Assembly (NCBI GenBank): GCA_910578195.1
Contig: CAJTOY010000001.1
Location: forward strand, 427,857 to 491,856
Origin: an uncultured Christensenella sp.
GTDB lineage: Bacteria; Bacillota; Clostridia; Christensenellales; Borkfalkiaceae
DNA length: 64,000 nt
Direction: 5' to 3'
Positions 7,400-15,794 of this stretch are shown here, piece by piece. The stretch's first letter is position 1, and each line of letters begins with the position of its first letter. A model generated the notes under the pieces. It did no database searches. It was given only the letters and a program-made list of their open reading frames with translations, and was not told the DNA's origin. The translations under genes were made by a program, and so were the position numbers.

Positions 7400-8434
7400 A
7401 TGAAAAAAATTATGTTCTGCGGCGGCGGCAGCGCCGGTCACGTTATTCCGAATATTTCTCTGATAGAAAACCTCGAAGGCTATGAAATTTGCTATGCGGG
7501 CACGGGCGGTATCGAGCAAAGCATATGCGACACAAACGGTATACGCTTTTACAAATTCGATACGGTGAAGCTTGTTCGCGGAAAAATACTATGCAACCTT
7601 CTTATTCCATTCAAGCTTTTAAAGGCGGTAAAACAAGCGGGGCAGACGATTGACAAGGTCAAGCCCGATTTGGTTTTCTGCAAGGGCGGCTACGTCTGCC
7701 TGCCGCCCGCAATCGCCGCGCATAAAAGGCATATTCCCGTAATCACGCACGAATCGGATTTAAGCCCGGGGCTCGCGAATAAGCTGATTGCGGGCAAGTG
7801 CGAAAAGGTTCTGACCTCTTTCCCCTCCACCGCGCAAAAATTCAAAAACGGCGTCTATACGGGCACTCCTATGCGCAATATTCTTTTTAACCGTGACAAG
7901 GCGGAAGCAAAAAAGGCGTTCGGGTTGGACGACCGCCCCACATTGATTGTGTTCGGCGGCGGCAGCGGGTCAAAGATTATTAACGATAATATGAGAAAAA
8001 TTCTCTTCGATTTGTGCAAAAAATATAATGTTTTGCATGTATGCGGAAAAGGCAATCTGACAAAAACAAATATCGGCGGGTACAAACAGATAGAATTTGC
8101 CGACGACATGGGGCTTGTATACGCTTGCGCCGACGCAGCCGTCGCAAGGTGCGGCTCGAACTCGGCAAACGAGTTAATAGCGCTTAAAATTCCCACGCTG
8201 TTTATACCGCTCGGAAATAAGCGAAGCCGCGGCGACCAGATAAAAAACGCCGAATACTTTTTAAACGAAGGACTTTGCAGAGTGCTTAACGAACAAGATT
8301 TGACCACCGAAAAACTGAAAACCGAGATTTTCAATCTTTTCGACGACGAAAATTTAAAAACCGCGCTGACGAAAAGCAACGTCAGACGCGGTAACGAAAA
8401 AATTATAAACGAAATTAAATTAAGCCTTCGATAA
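7400..8434 (+). CDS. murG: MurG-type UDP-GlcNAc:lipid I N-acetylglucosaminyltransferase
   Basis: About 344 residues, typical MurG length. It adds GlcNAc to lipid I to give lipid II at the inner face of the membrane. The N-terminal glycine loop is present as CGGGSAGHVIPN (usually GGTGGH), with a donor-site-like segment VFGGGSGSKIIN near residue 178 and the UDP-GlcNAc-site-like RCGSNSANEL near residue 252. I take the second ATG (7400), because it gives the family start MKKIMFCGGG and sits 6 nt after a -10 box; the ATG at 7394 is in frame two codons earlier. It is isolated from other mur genes. Its last 20 bp overlap the convergent mntP gene. Confidence 0.88.
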   Translation: MKKIMFCGGGSAGHVIPNISLIENLEGYEICYAGTGGIEQSICDTNGIRFYKFDTVKLVRGKILCNLLIPFKLLKAVKQAGQTIDKVKPDLVFCKGGYVCLPPAIAAHKRHIPVITHESDLSPGLANKLIAGKCEKVLTSFPSTAQKFKNGVYTGTPMRNILFNRDKAEAKKAFGLDDRPTLIVFGGGSGSKIINDNMRKILFDLCKKYNVLHVCGKGNLTKTNIGGYKQIEFADDMGLVYACADAAVARCGSNSANELIALKIPTLFIPLGNKRSRGDQIKNAEYFLNEGLCRVLNEQDLTTEKLKTEIFNLFDDENLKTALTKSNVRRGNEKIINEIKLSLR

Positions 8435-9035
8435 GAATTTTAAGACCTATACCTATCAAGACAAGACCGCCTATAAGCTCGGTAATGCCCGCTTTGTTTT
8501 TGAGTATATTTCCGAACTTGACGCCCACCAGAAGCCCCGCAAGGCTTATTATAAAGGTCGTACAGCCGATTATAATTACGCTTATAAACATGTTCGGGAT
8601 ACTGTTTTTCAGCTCGTCGTAAGCCATAAAAGAAACGCCTACGAAAAGCGCGTCAATGCTTGTGGCGACGCCTTGAATTAAAACCTCGGGGAAAGAGAAT
8701 TTTTTCTCTTTAACTTCCTCTTCCTTTGCGCGGAATTCTTTTATGGCGTCTATAATCATTTTACCCCCGATAATGGTAAGCAACGCGAAACCTATCCAGT
8801 GGTCAAAGGTATCGAAAACGCTTTGGAACGCCACGCCCAGTCCGTAGGCGACGAAAAAGCCTATAACGGGCATCACCGCTTGAAAAACCCCGAACGTCAG
8901 CGGTATGGTTACGCCTTTACGTTTGGTAAGGTTGCGGTAGCAAAGCCCGTCCGTTACCGAAACCGCCAGCGCGTCCATAGAAAGCGAAACGCCCATTAAA
9001 AAAACTTCTAATACGAGTACCCAAGTCAGTGACAT
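8415..9035 (-). CDS. mntP: Manganese efflux pump MntP
   Basis: 206 residues with six predicted helices, the MntP/YebN size. It exports Mn2+ across the cytoplasmic membrane. The conserved acidic motif SLSMDALAVSVTDG is in helix 1, and the second copy SIDALFVG in the C-terminal half repeats it, as expected from the family's internal duplication. By family knowledge mntP is often controlled by a manganese riboswitch or MntR. Here the promoter leaves no room for a leader RNA, so a riboswitch is excluded. Its 3' end overlaps murG tail to tail. Confidence 0.93.
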   Translation of the reverse strand: MSLTWVLVLEVFLMGVSLSMDALAVSVTDGLCYRNLTKRKGVTIPLTFGVFQAVMPVIGFFVAYGLGVAFQSVFDTFDHWIGFALLTIIGGKMIIDAIKEFRAKEEEVKEKKFSFPEVLIQGVATSIDALFVGVSFMAYDELKNSIPNMFISVIIIGCTTFIISLAGLLVGVKFGNILKNKAGITELIGGLVLIGIGLKILIEGLI

Positions 9036-9041
9036 AAATTT

Positions 9042-9070
9042 ATTATATCATATGGGGCAATAATTGTAAA
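9042..9070 (-). promoter_or_regulatory. Promoter of mntP (leaderless type)
   Basis: Minus strand TTTACA (9070-9065), 17 bp, TATAAT (9047-9042), then 6 nt (AAATTT) to the ATG at 9035. No Shine-Dalgarno sequence. Confidence 0.8.
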
Positions 9071-9123
9071 TGCAATATTTTAAATTTGTTTGTAAAAAAA
9101 ATGTTAAAATATATAAAAAGAGC

Positions 9124-9151
9124 TTGCATTTTTAATTATTTTAAGTATAAT
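9124..9151 (+). promoter_or_regulatory. Promoter of the tRNA-Pro repeat cluster
   Basis: TTGCAT (9124-9129), 16 bp, TATAAT (9146-9151). It lies 21 bp upstream of the first broken tRNA copy, so all three units should be made as one precursor. Confidence 0.65.
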
Positions 9152-9172
9152 ATTATTGTTATTTAAGTTCAC

Positions 9173-9239
9173 TGAGGTGTAGCGCAGTTTGGTAGCGCGT
9201 CTCGGTTAGGTCGAAGGCTGTGGGTTCAAGTTCATATAT
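9173..9239 (+). pseudogene. Broken tRNA-Pro copy 1 (67-bp tandem unit)
   Basis: The 5' acceptor strand TGAGGTG, D arm and start of the anticodon arm match the complete tRNA at 9307. The anticodon arm is scrambled (TCTCGGTTAGGTCGAAGGC), and after the T loop (GTGGGTTCAAGT) the 3' T stem and acceptor are replaced by TCATATAT. It cannot form an acceptor stem by itself. It is identical to copy 2. Confidence 0.8.
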
Positions 9240-9306
9240 TGAGGTGTAGCGCAGTTTGGTAGCGCGTCTCGGTTAGGTCGAAGGCTGTGGGTTCAAGTTC
9301 ATATAT
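9240..9306 (+). pseudogene. Broken tRNA-Pro copy 2 (67-bp tandem unit)
   Basis: Identical over its full 67 bp to copy 1 and directly abutting both copy 1 and the complete tRNA. The exact 67-bp period and the identity suggest a recent duplication. It lacks the CACCTCA strand needed to close the acceptor stem. Confidence 0.8.
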
Positions 9307-9383
9307 TGAGGTGTAGCGCAGTTTGGTAGCGCGTCTGGTTAGGGACCAGAAGGTCGTGGGTTCAAGTCCCGTCACCTCAACCA
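9307..9383 (+). tRNA. tRNA-Pro, anticodon AGG
   Basis: A full cloverleaf: acceptor TGAGGTG / CACCTCA, D arm with GCGC stems, anticodon stem TCTGG / CCAGA with loop TTAGGGA, T arm GTGGG-TTCAAGT-CCCGT, discriminator A and encoded CCA. The loop gives anticodon AGG, reading CCU and, if A34 became inosine, CCC and CCA. Bacterial tRNA-Pro genes usually carry TGG, GGG or CGG, so A34 is unusual. Confidence 0.92.
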
Positions 9384-9387
9384 AATA

Positions 9388-9425
9388 AAACTCCGAATAC
9401 GCAAGTTGCGTGTTCGGAGTTTTTG
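9388..9425. terminator. Terminator between tRNA-Pro and the GH32 gene
   Basis: Long stem CTCCGAATACGC / GCGTGTTCGGAG with an A-rich 5' flank and TTTTTG 3' flank. It ends the tRNA transcript and, on the other strand, the fructan operon. Confidence 0.85.
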
Positions 9426-9428
9426 TAT

Positions 9429-10778
9429 TTATGATAAAACATCAAAACGTTGTACCGTACAATTGTCCGCGTTTACTTCGAGTTCAAGTCCGTCAGCGTC
9501 ATAATCGGGATAAATGGTTGCGGAAAGAACTTTACCGTTTACGAATATTTCCGCTGAAAATTCGTCCAAAACAACGGTTATTTCCGTATCAACGCTATTA
9601 TCGGTAAAAGGCATGCGGCGAATACCTGCCAGACTGTCGCCGTCGCGTTCTTTCCCTTCGATTTTTTCTCCGGAATGCGAACGGTCAAATACCCACTCTC
9701 CGTTTTTAAGGCAAAAGCTTGTATACATCTCACCCTTCTTACGCAGACGCAAGTTGAAATTTTTTATATTTTTTGCTTTGAAGTTTAATACGCCGATTTT
9801 TATATTATCGGAATATATACCGTTTATATCCTTTTCAAACACCTTTCGGGCGGATACCACGGGCGATTGCCACAGCTCCCCGTTTTTAATTTCAAGTTTT
9901 CGCGGTACAGTAAGCATACCCGCAAAACCGTACTTTTGCGAGGGAATATTTCTATCCCACATATTCAGCCATCCTATCATAACGGGCTCATCGGCAAAGG
10001 ACTGCGCGGCATAAAAATCAAAGCCGTAATCGATTATTTCGCTTTCGCCGAAATCCGCCTTGCCTTTTTCAATGTCAATCTTGCCCAAGCGGTAGAATGT
10101 GCTGTGAATATTTAAGTGCTTCGAGCCTTGCGCAGGTTGAAACTGCTCGCAATAAGTAAGCAATCCAAGCTCGCTATTATAGTCGGGGCACTCAATCATT
10201 ATACCGCCGCTGTCACGGTCAAGCACGTCACATTCAAATTTCCAGTTGAATATATCTTTTGAAGAATACAACAATATTCTGCCTCTGCCGTCAATCTTGC
10301 GCGCGGCGACAAGGCAATATAAAACTCCGTTTTCTTCGAATATCTTCGGGTCGCGGAAGTCGCACGGCGAATATTCGGGCGGCAAATCTTTTTCACCTAT
10401 AACAATTCCGTGCTTCGTAAAGTTAATACCGTCATCGGATGAAGCAAGAGCTTGAAGTTGCCTTATATTTTCTCCTCCGCCGTTTTCCTTAAAGCTTGTA
10501 TATAGAAGCCACAGCTTATTATTCCAGACGATTGCGGTTCCCGAGAAGCAACCGTCGTCCTGACTGTCGGGAGCGATAGCTATCGGCATTTGCTCCCACT
10601 TAGTCAAATCACGACTGACAACATGCCCCCAGTGCATTGGCCCCCAATATACGTTTTTAGAGTAATACTGAAAAAAGACGTGGTATTGTCCTTTGAATTT
10701 AACAAGCCCGTTCGGGTCGTTTATCCACCCGTTGCTTCCTGTTATATGAAATTTCGGTCTCAAATTTAAGTCTGACAT
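9429..10778 (-). CDS. Cytoplasmic GH32 beta-fructosidase (sucrose/oligofructan hydrolase)
   Basis: 449 residues without a signal peptide, so it acts inside the cell on imported sucrose or fructo-oligosaccharides. GH32 catalytic motifs are intact: WINDPNG near residue 18 (nucleophile Asp), FRDPKIF near residue 142 (transition-state Asp) and MIECPD near residue 194 (acid/base Glu). The C-terminal beta-sandwich is present (about residues 330-449). It is the last gene of the fructan operon, with an AAGGAA ribosome binding site and a 31-bp inverted repeat between it and the preceding gene. Specificity (sucrose, sucrose 6-phosphate or inulin/levan oligomers) cannot be fixed; the ABC importer implies unphosphorylated substrates. 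Confidence 0.93.
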   Translation of the reverse strand: MSDLNLRPKFHITGSNGWINDPNGLVKFKGQYHVFFQYYSKNVYWGPMHWGHVVSRDLTKWEQMPIAIAPDSQDDGCFSGTAIVWNNKLWLLYTSFKENGGGENIRQLQALASSDDGINFTKHGIVIGEKDLPPEYSPCDFRDPKIFEENGVLYCLVAARKIDGRGRILLYSSKDIFNWKFECDVLDRDSGGIMIECPDYNSELGLLTYCEQFQPAQGSKHLNIHSTFYRLGKIDIEKGKADFGESEIIDYGFDFYAAQSFADEPVMIGWLNMWDRNIPSQKYGFAGMLTVPRKLEIKNGELWQSPVVSARKVFEKDINGIYSDNIKIGVLNFKAKNIKNFNLRLRKKGEMYTSFCLKNGEWVFDRSHSGEKIEGKERDGDSLAGIRRMPFTDNSVDTEITVVLDEFSAEIFVNGKVLSATIYPDYDADGLELEVNADNCTVQRFDVLS

Positions 10779-10800
10779 TTAATATTCCTTAATGTACATT

Positions 10801-10831
10801 ACTTTCACGCAGTTTTAAACTGCGTGAAAGT
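10801..10831. repeat. 31-bp inverted repeat between giant lipoprotein and GH32
   Basis: Arms ACTTTCACGCAGTTT and its exact complement around a single T. It lacks a good T run on the minus strand, so it may be a weak terminator or an mRNA 3'-end stabiliser that separates the upstream message from the cytoplasmic GH32. Confidence 0.65.
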
Positions 10832-10846
10832 TTTGTTCAAATCAAT

Positions 10847-13800
10847 TTATTTTATTTTATCGCTGCCCAAAACCGCGCCTTCCGGTACGGAGTCGAGATT
10901 TGCACGGAAATCGTCCATTACTATACAACCGTAATCTTTCGTTGCGTTATCGACAACCTCAAAATAGCAAGACAATTCTTCGGTATTATCAAACTGATAA
11001 TAGTAATGCACCATTACGGTATTCTGCGTATAGGCGTTATTGCGGAAAGTGGCAAGACACCGTCCGCCCGTTGCATATACTTTAATATAAACTTCGCTGT
11101 TATGCGCCGCACCGAATCGGAAAGATATTATACCGTTCTTTCTGAGAATAAATGCGCTTGAACGGACAATGCCGGTATTACCTTCCACGTTTACATTTTC
11201 CGATCCGTTATTGTAATGGAAAGTAAATAAGTATTTCCCGTCCTTTGTCGTTTCGTTAGTCTGATACCAATCTTCGGGAATTTCGTTTTCTACAACTTCA
11301 CCGATTTCGCCAATCTTAGTCCAGCCGTCGAGATTTCCGGTTTCAAAGCTTCCGTTTTCCACAGAAAGGTATTCGTTTATATGATTTACGGCGTTTGCGC
11401 TTCCTTCGGGAGCGGAGTCGAGATTTACTCTGAAATCGTCTGCGGTAAAGCAGCCCCAGACTTTTATCGCATTATCTACCACACGGAAATAGCACAGCGT
11501 ATCTTTCGTAAGTCCGTCAAGCTGATAACTGTAAGATTTGAGCTTACCGCCTTCTATATTGTCGTTGCGGAAAATTGCAATTATAGAACCGTTTTCGGCA
11601 TTTACAAGTTCCATAAATACGTTGCGGTTTCCTCCGCCGCCGAATTTGAACGACACATATTTACCTGCTTTGAGCACAAACATATTGCTCGTAAGCGTAC
11701 CGATATTGCCCTCGCGGTTGATTTCGCCGTTATTCCAACTCCACCAGGAGAATAACTTTTCCCCTTCTTTACCGTATTCGTTGGCAGTATTGTCGGGATT
11801 ACCGTTATTCCAATAACCCTTATCGGACGTAACAGCGCCTATATCGCCTAATACCGTCCAACCCGTCATATCTTTCTCAAAGCCGCCGTTTAAGATATCG
11901 TAAATTGTTGCGGGGCGTTCGGTTACCAATTCGGCAACGGTTAATTCGCTTTCGGGCGCTTCGGGATAATAGGTAACAAAACTGTCAACAAAGAACAGAC
12001 CGTAATCGTTCACGCCGTTATCGACCAAACGTATATAAACCGTTTTGCCGATAAACTGCGAGAGGTCAGCCTTGTAGGCGAGCAACGTACAACCCCTTAC
12101 ATCCGTCTGCGAACTATCGTCCGAGAACGCGTTATTGTAATATCTTGCAAGTATATTACCCGTTTCCTTTTCTATAACGTCGATGAATACCTTATCCGCA
12201 TTTTTTGCACCGCCGAGTTTATAGGTTATCCAGCCAGAACCGCCGATTTTGAACGCGGAGCTTGTAAGGGTGCCCATCGCGCTTTCTTTTGCATTTCCGT
12301 TGAAATTGTATGCATTAAAGAAATTGCCGTCGTTATTGAAAGGAATATTTTCGTTCCAATACGTTTCATTGCTATTGACGCCGCCGAGGTCGGGATTGCT
12401 TAAAATCCAGCCGTCAAGACCGTTGTCAAAACCGCCGTTTGTAATGCGGTATGCGCGCGTATCTTTAATTTTCAATGTATAGTTATAGCTGAGCGACTTA
12501 TCTTCGCCGTTGTGACTGAACGAAACCGTTACCGCAAAAACGACCTCGGTTGCCGTGTCCGTGTAGCTTTCATAATAATAGTTATAAGAAGTTACGTCAA
12601 GCGTTATAGATTCGCCGTCCATAGTTACGGAATAACTTAATTCAAGTCCGCCTACGTTTTCGACATTGCTTGCAAAATCGATAACAATATTTTCTTTGTT
12701 GTTTTCGGTAAACAAGTCGATACTTTTTTCTACCGCACCTTCCTTTAACGCAGGCGCCGTTTCCGTCGTGACCGTGACGGCGATTTCAACCGTAAGCACA
12801 AGTTCGCCGTTATACTTGACAACAATAGAAACTTTTGCGCCGGTTACCTCTTTACTGCCTGCCGTCACCGTGAATTTACCCTCGGCAATTGCGCTTAAAG
12901 TAATTTCTTCGTTTTCGGTAGCGATTTCATAAGTTAAGTTACTTAAATTTTTGTCATCAACATAATCGGCAATCGTCAGCTCCTTACTGTTGCCTGCAAG
13001 CAGACGGAACGATTTTTCCGAATCTGCCTTTTCTTCGGGAATACGAACTTTAAGTTCGGCAAAAGCGCTTTCGATAGCGGTTTTTGCGTTGTCCACCTCC
13101 GCCTGCGTCGCGTAAACGTCATTAAGAATTGCTTTCGCAGCTTCTACTTTTGCGGTATAAGCGTTAAAGCTTTCTTCGGTGTAATCGCCTTGTTCAGTCA
13201 AAGCGTTGTCGACAGCGGCTTTCAGCGCCGTTTTATCTGCTATCTGATTTTCGGCGGTATATGCGTTTGCGGGAAGCTCGGCTTCGTCTGCGTAGTACGT
13301 CACCAGCTCGTCGAAGTTGAAGAATCCGAATCCGTTTATGGCATTGTCGTGAAGTACGATTTTTAACGTTTCGCCCTCATACGCGCTAAGGTCTGCCACA
13401 TACGTTACGAGATTGCACGCAAACTGCGATTTGCCTATCTCTTCCATTTGCCAGTTGCCGACATCCTCGAACTTAGTATTGCGCCAGATTGCAAGCACCG
13501 TGCCGTCCGCTTTTTCAAGCGTTATATAGCAATCTTTATTGCCCGCCGCGCCCAGCATGAAAGATATCTTGTTTATTCCGCCGACCACAAACTCAGACGA
13601 CGCAAGCGTTCCTTTTCCGCTTTCCTTATTAACGCCGGAGAAATATTTTCCTACGTTGAAGATAGGGAAGTTTTGCTCCCAGAACGTACTCTGTTCGGTT
13701 ATTTCACCGATTTCGCCTTCCATTGTCCAGCCTTCAAGTCCGCTGTCGAAATTACCGTTTACAGCCCTGTTAGCAGTCGTATCGCAAATTTTTAAGGTAT

Positions 13801-15775
13801 AAGTGTAACCGACGCTTTTTTCGTTACCGTAACCTATAACGACGTCGAACACGGTTTCTATTGCGGTTTCGTCATAATCACCGTCAAGCTTATAAACCAG
13901 ACGATTATCCGCGTCAAGCGTTACCGCTTCACCTTTCGAGGTAACGGTGTAAACGAGATTTTCAATTCCGTTGCTTTCAATATTTTCTGTGAAGTCTATT
14001 GTCAGCTCGTCCTTATTTTCACATGTGTAAATATCCACAAAATGCGTTAACTGCGGCTGCTTGACAGTGGGTTGAAGCTCGCATTTTACTTGCATCGTCA
14101 GCGTAACCGTAAGCTTGCTTTCGCCCTTGTATTTAACGGTTATAATTACGTTGACATCAACGTCCACTTCCGTTTCGCCTGCGGTAACAGTGAATTTACC
14201 GTTCTCTATTTCGCCGACTGTTATAAGCGCATTATCGGAAGTTATTTCATATGTGATTTCCGAAAGATTTTTCGAATCGATATAATCGGAAATTGTCAGA
14301 TTTTTCGAAAATCCCGTAAGAACTGGAATATTTTTAACTGCGCCGCCGACTTCTTCGGGAGTACGCAAAGTAAGATTTGCGAAAGCGCTTTCGATAGCGG
14401 TTTTTGCGCTATCCGCATCTGCCTGCGTCGCATAAACGTCATTAAGAATTGCTTTCGCCGCTTCTACTTTTTCGGTATAAGCGTTAAAGCTCTCTTCGGT
14501 GTAATCGCCTTGCGCTGTTAAAGCGTTGTCGACAGCGGTTTTCAGCGCCGTTTTATCGGCAAGCTGATTTTCGGCGGTATATGCGTTTTCGGGAAGCCCG
14601 TTTTCGTCTGCGTAGTACGTCACCAGCTCGTCGAAGTTGAAGAATCCGAATCCGTTTTCGGCATTGTCGTGAAGCACGATTTTTAACGTTTCGCCCTCAT
14701 ACGCGCTAAGGTCTGCCACATACGTTACGAGATTGCACGCAAACTGCGTTTTGCCTATCTCTTCCATTTGCCAGTTGCCGACATCCTCGAACTTAGTATT
14801 GCGCCAGATTGCAAGCACCGTGCCGTCCGCCTTTTCAAGCGTTATATAGCAATCTTTATTGCCCGCCGCGCCCAGCATGAAAGATATCTTGTTTATTCCG
14901 CCGACCACAAACTCAGACGACGCAAGCGTTCCTTTTCCACCCTCTTTATTAGCTCCTGAAAAATATTTTCCTACGTTGAAGATAGGGAAGTTTTGCTCCC
15001 AGAAAGTATTTTTCTCGGTTATTTCGCCTATTTCGCCTTCCATTGTCCAGCCTTCAAGTCCGTTGTCAAAGTTGCCGTTTACAACCTTGTATTGTGCGTT
15101 CAAGTCGGGTTCTTCGCGCGTATCGGTAACTTTTATATTCAACTTAAACTCTACCGTTTTGGCTGCGGCTGAAGGAGTTTCGCTATCCGTGTAAGAGGCG
15201 ACTAACGTCAACTGTTTTTCGACGGGTTCTCCGTAAGAGACCGTAAGTTTGTTGCCTTCTATGGTAACCTTGTCGTCCTCTTCTTTCAATGAGAAGGTAT
15301 AGATGAACGTGTTCGAGCCGGTTTTGGGCGAAAGGGTAACAGATTTGCTGTTGACGTTCACCAAATCATACTCTATATTCACGTCCTTAAATTCGGGCGC
15401 GGGCTTCTCCTCAGGTTGTTGTTTTTCGTTTACGGTAACCGCAAAGTTTATGGAAATTTCGTCGGCGCTTGCCGTAACGGTTGCATTTCCCTTTGAAACC
15501 GCCGTCACCGTTGCCGTGTTACCGTCAACCGTTGCCGTTGCTATACTGTCGTCCGAAGAATAAACCGTATAAGCAAATTCGGTACCCTCTATCGAAATGT
15601 ACTCCGATAAATCAATATTTTGACTTTCGCCCTCGGTAATCGTCAAAGCGATACCGTCCTTGATTTTTTCGGGTTTTTTCGTTTCGTCGTCATCTTTCTG
15701 ATGATTGCACGCCGCGCATATAACAACGATGCTGCTAACCAATACAGAGAATAACGTCACTAAAAATTTTTTCAT
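10847..15775 (-). CDS. Giant multi-module lipoprotein of the fructan operon (five CBM-like modules, FIVAR, Ig-like)
   Basis: 1642 residues. A signal peptide and a Cys near residue 22 (VICAAC) suggest lipidation, so it lies on the cell surface. An Ig/BIG2-like domain (about 45-115) and a linker come first. Five modules opening with the NGxFxxGLxGW signature of CBM4/9-like beta-sandwiches start near residues 232, 672, 1115, 1293 and 1477. The first two are followed by FIVAR repeats (ADKTALKTAVDNAL, near 390 and 830) and further Ig-like domains. No catalytic domain is seen. From its position after the secreted GH32 and importer genes I infer a fructan-binding or tethering role. Units 1 and 2 are near-identical in DNA. 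Confidence 0.75.
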   Translation of the reverse strand: MKKFLVTLFSVLVSSIVVICAACNHQKDDDETKKPEKIKDGIALTITEGESQNIDLSEYISIEGTEFAYTVYSSDDSIATATVDGNTATVTAVSKGNATVTASADEISINFAVTVNEKQQPEEKPAPEFKDVNIEYDLVNVNSKSVTLSPKTGSNTFIYTFSLKEEDDKVTIEGNKLTVSYGEPVEKQLTLVASYTDSETPSAAAKTVEFKLNIKVTDTREEPDLNAQYKVVNGNFDNGLEGWTMEGEIGEITEKNTFWEQNFPIFNVGKYFSGANKEGGKGTLASSEFVVGGINKISFMLGAAGNKDCYITLEKADGTVLAIWRNTKFEDVGNWQMEEIGKTQFACNLVTYVADLSAYEGETLKIVLHDNAENGFGFFNFDELVTYYADENGLPENAYTAENQLADKTALKTAVDNALTAQGDYTEESFNAYTEKVEAAKAILNDVYATQADADSAKTAIESAFANLTLRTPEEVGGAVKNIPVLTGFSKNLTISDYIDSKNLSEITYEITSDNALITVGEIENGKFTVTAGETEVDVDVNVIITVKYKGESKLTVTLTMQVKCELQPTVKQPQLTHFVDIYTCENKDELTIDFTENIESNGIENLVYTVTSKGEAVTLDADNRLVYKLDGDYDETAIETVFDVVIGYGNEKSVGYTYTLKICDTTANRAVNGNFDSGLEGWTMEGEIGEITEQSTFWEQNFPIFNVGKYFSGVNKESGKGTLASSEFVVGGINKISFMLGAAGNKDCYITLEKADGTVLAIWRNTKFEDVGNWQMEEIGKSQFACNLVTYVADLSAYEGETLKIVLHDNAINGFGFFNFDELVTYYADEAELPANAYTAENQIADKTALKAAVDNALTEQGDYTEESFNAYTAKVEAAKAILNDVYATQAEVDNAKTAIESAFAELKVRIPEEKADSEKSFRLLAGNSKELTIADYVDDKNLSNLTYEIATENEEITLSAIAEGKFTVTAGSKEVTGAKVSIVVKYNGELVLTVEIAVTVTTETAPALKEGAVEKSIDLFTENNKENIVIDFASNVENVGGLELSYSVTMDGESITLDVTSYNYYYESYTDTATEVVFAVTVSFSHNGEDKSLSYNYTLKIKDTRAYRITNGGFDNGLDGWILSNPDLGGVNSNETYWNENIPFNNDGNFFNAYNFNGNAKESAMGTLTSSAFKIGGSGWITYKLGGAKNADKVFIDVIEKETGNILARYYNNAFSDDSSQTDVRGCTLLAYKADLSQFIGKTVYIRLVDNGVNDYGLFFVDSFVTYYPEAPESELTVAELVTERPATIYDILNGGFEKDMTGWTVLGDIGAVTSDKGYWNNGNPDNTANEYGKEGEKLFSWWSWNNGEINREGNIGTLTSNMFVLKAGKYVSFKFGGGGNRNVFMELVNAENGSIIAIFRNDNIEGGKLKSYSYQLDGLTKDTLCYFRVVDNAIKVWGCFTADDFRVNLDSAPEGSANAVNHINEYLSVENGSFETGNLDGWTKIGEIGEVVENEIPEDWYQTNETTKDGKYLFTFHYNNGSENVNVEGNTGIVRSSAFILRKNGIISFRFGAAHNSEVYIKVYATGGRCLATFRNNAYTQNTVMVHYYYQFDNTEELSCYFEVVDNATKDYGCIVMDDFRANLDSVPEGAVLGSDKIK
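13051..13760 (-). repeat. Near-identical internal repeat, copy B
   Basis: Encodes a CBM-like module plus FIVAR segment. It matches the stretch 1320 bp away (14371-15080) almost base for base, with only scattered substitutions, for example TTTATGGCATTG against TTTTCGGCATTG. The offset equals 440 codons, so the frame is kept. Limits are approximate. Confidence 0.8.
14371..15080 (-). repeat. Near-identical internal repeat, copy A
   Basis: Partner of the repeat at 13051-13760. High DNA identity, not only protein identity, points to recent duplication or ongoing gene conversion inside the giant lipoprotein gene. Confidence 0.8.
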
Positions 15776-15794
15776 TTTTTCCTCCCTAAAAATT

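Noticed and set aside
9173..9306. CRISPR-like array
   Set aside because: The 67-bp units abut without spacers and are tRNA-derived; no cas genes are present.
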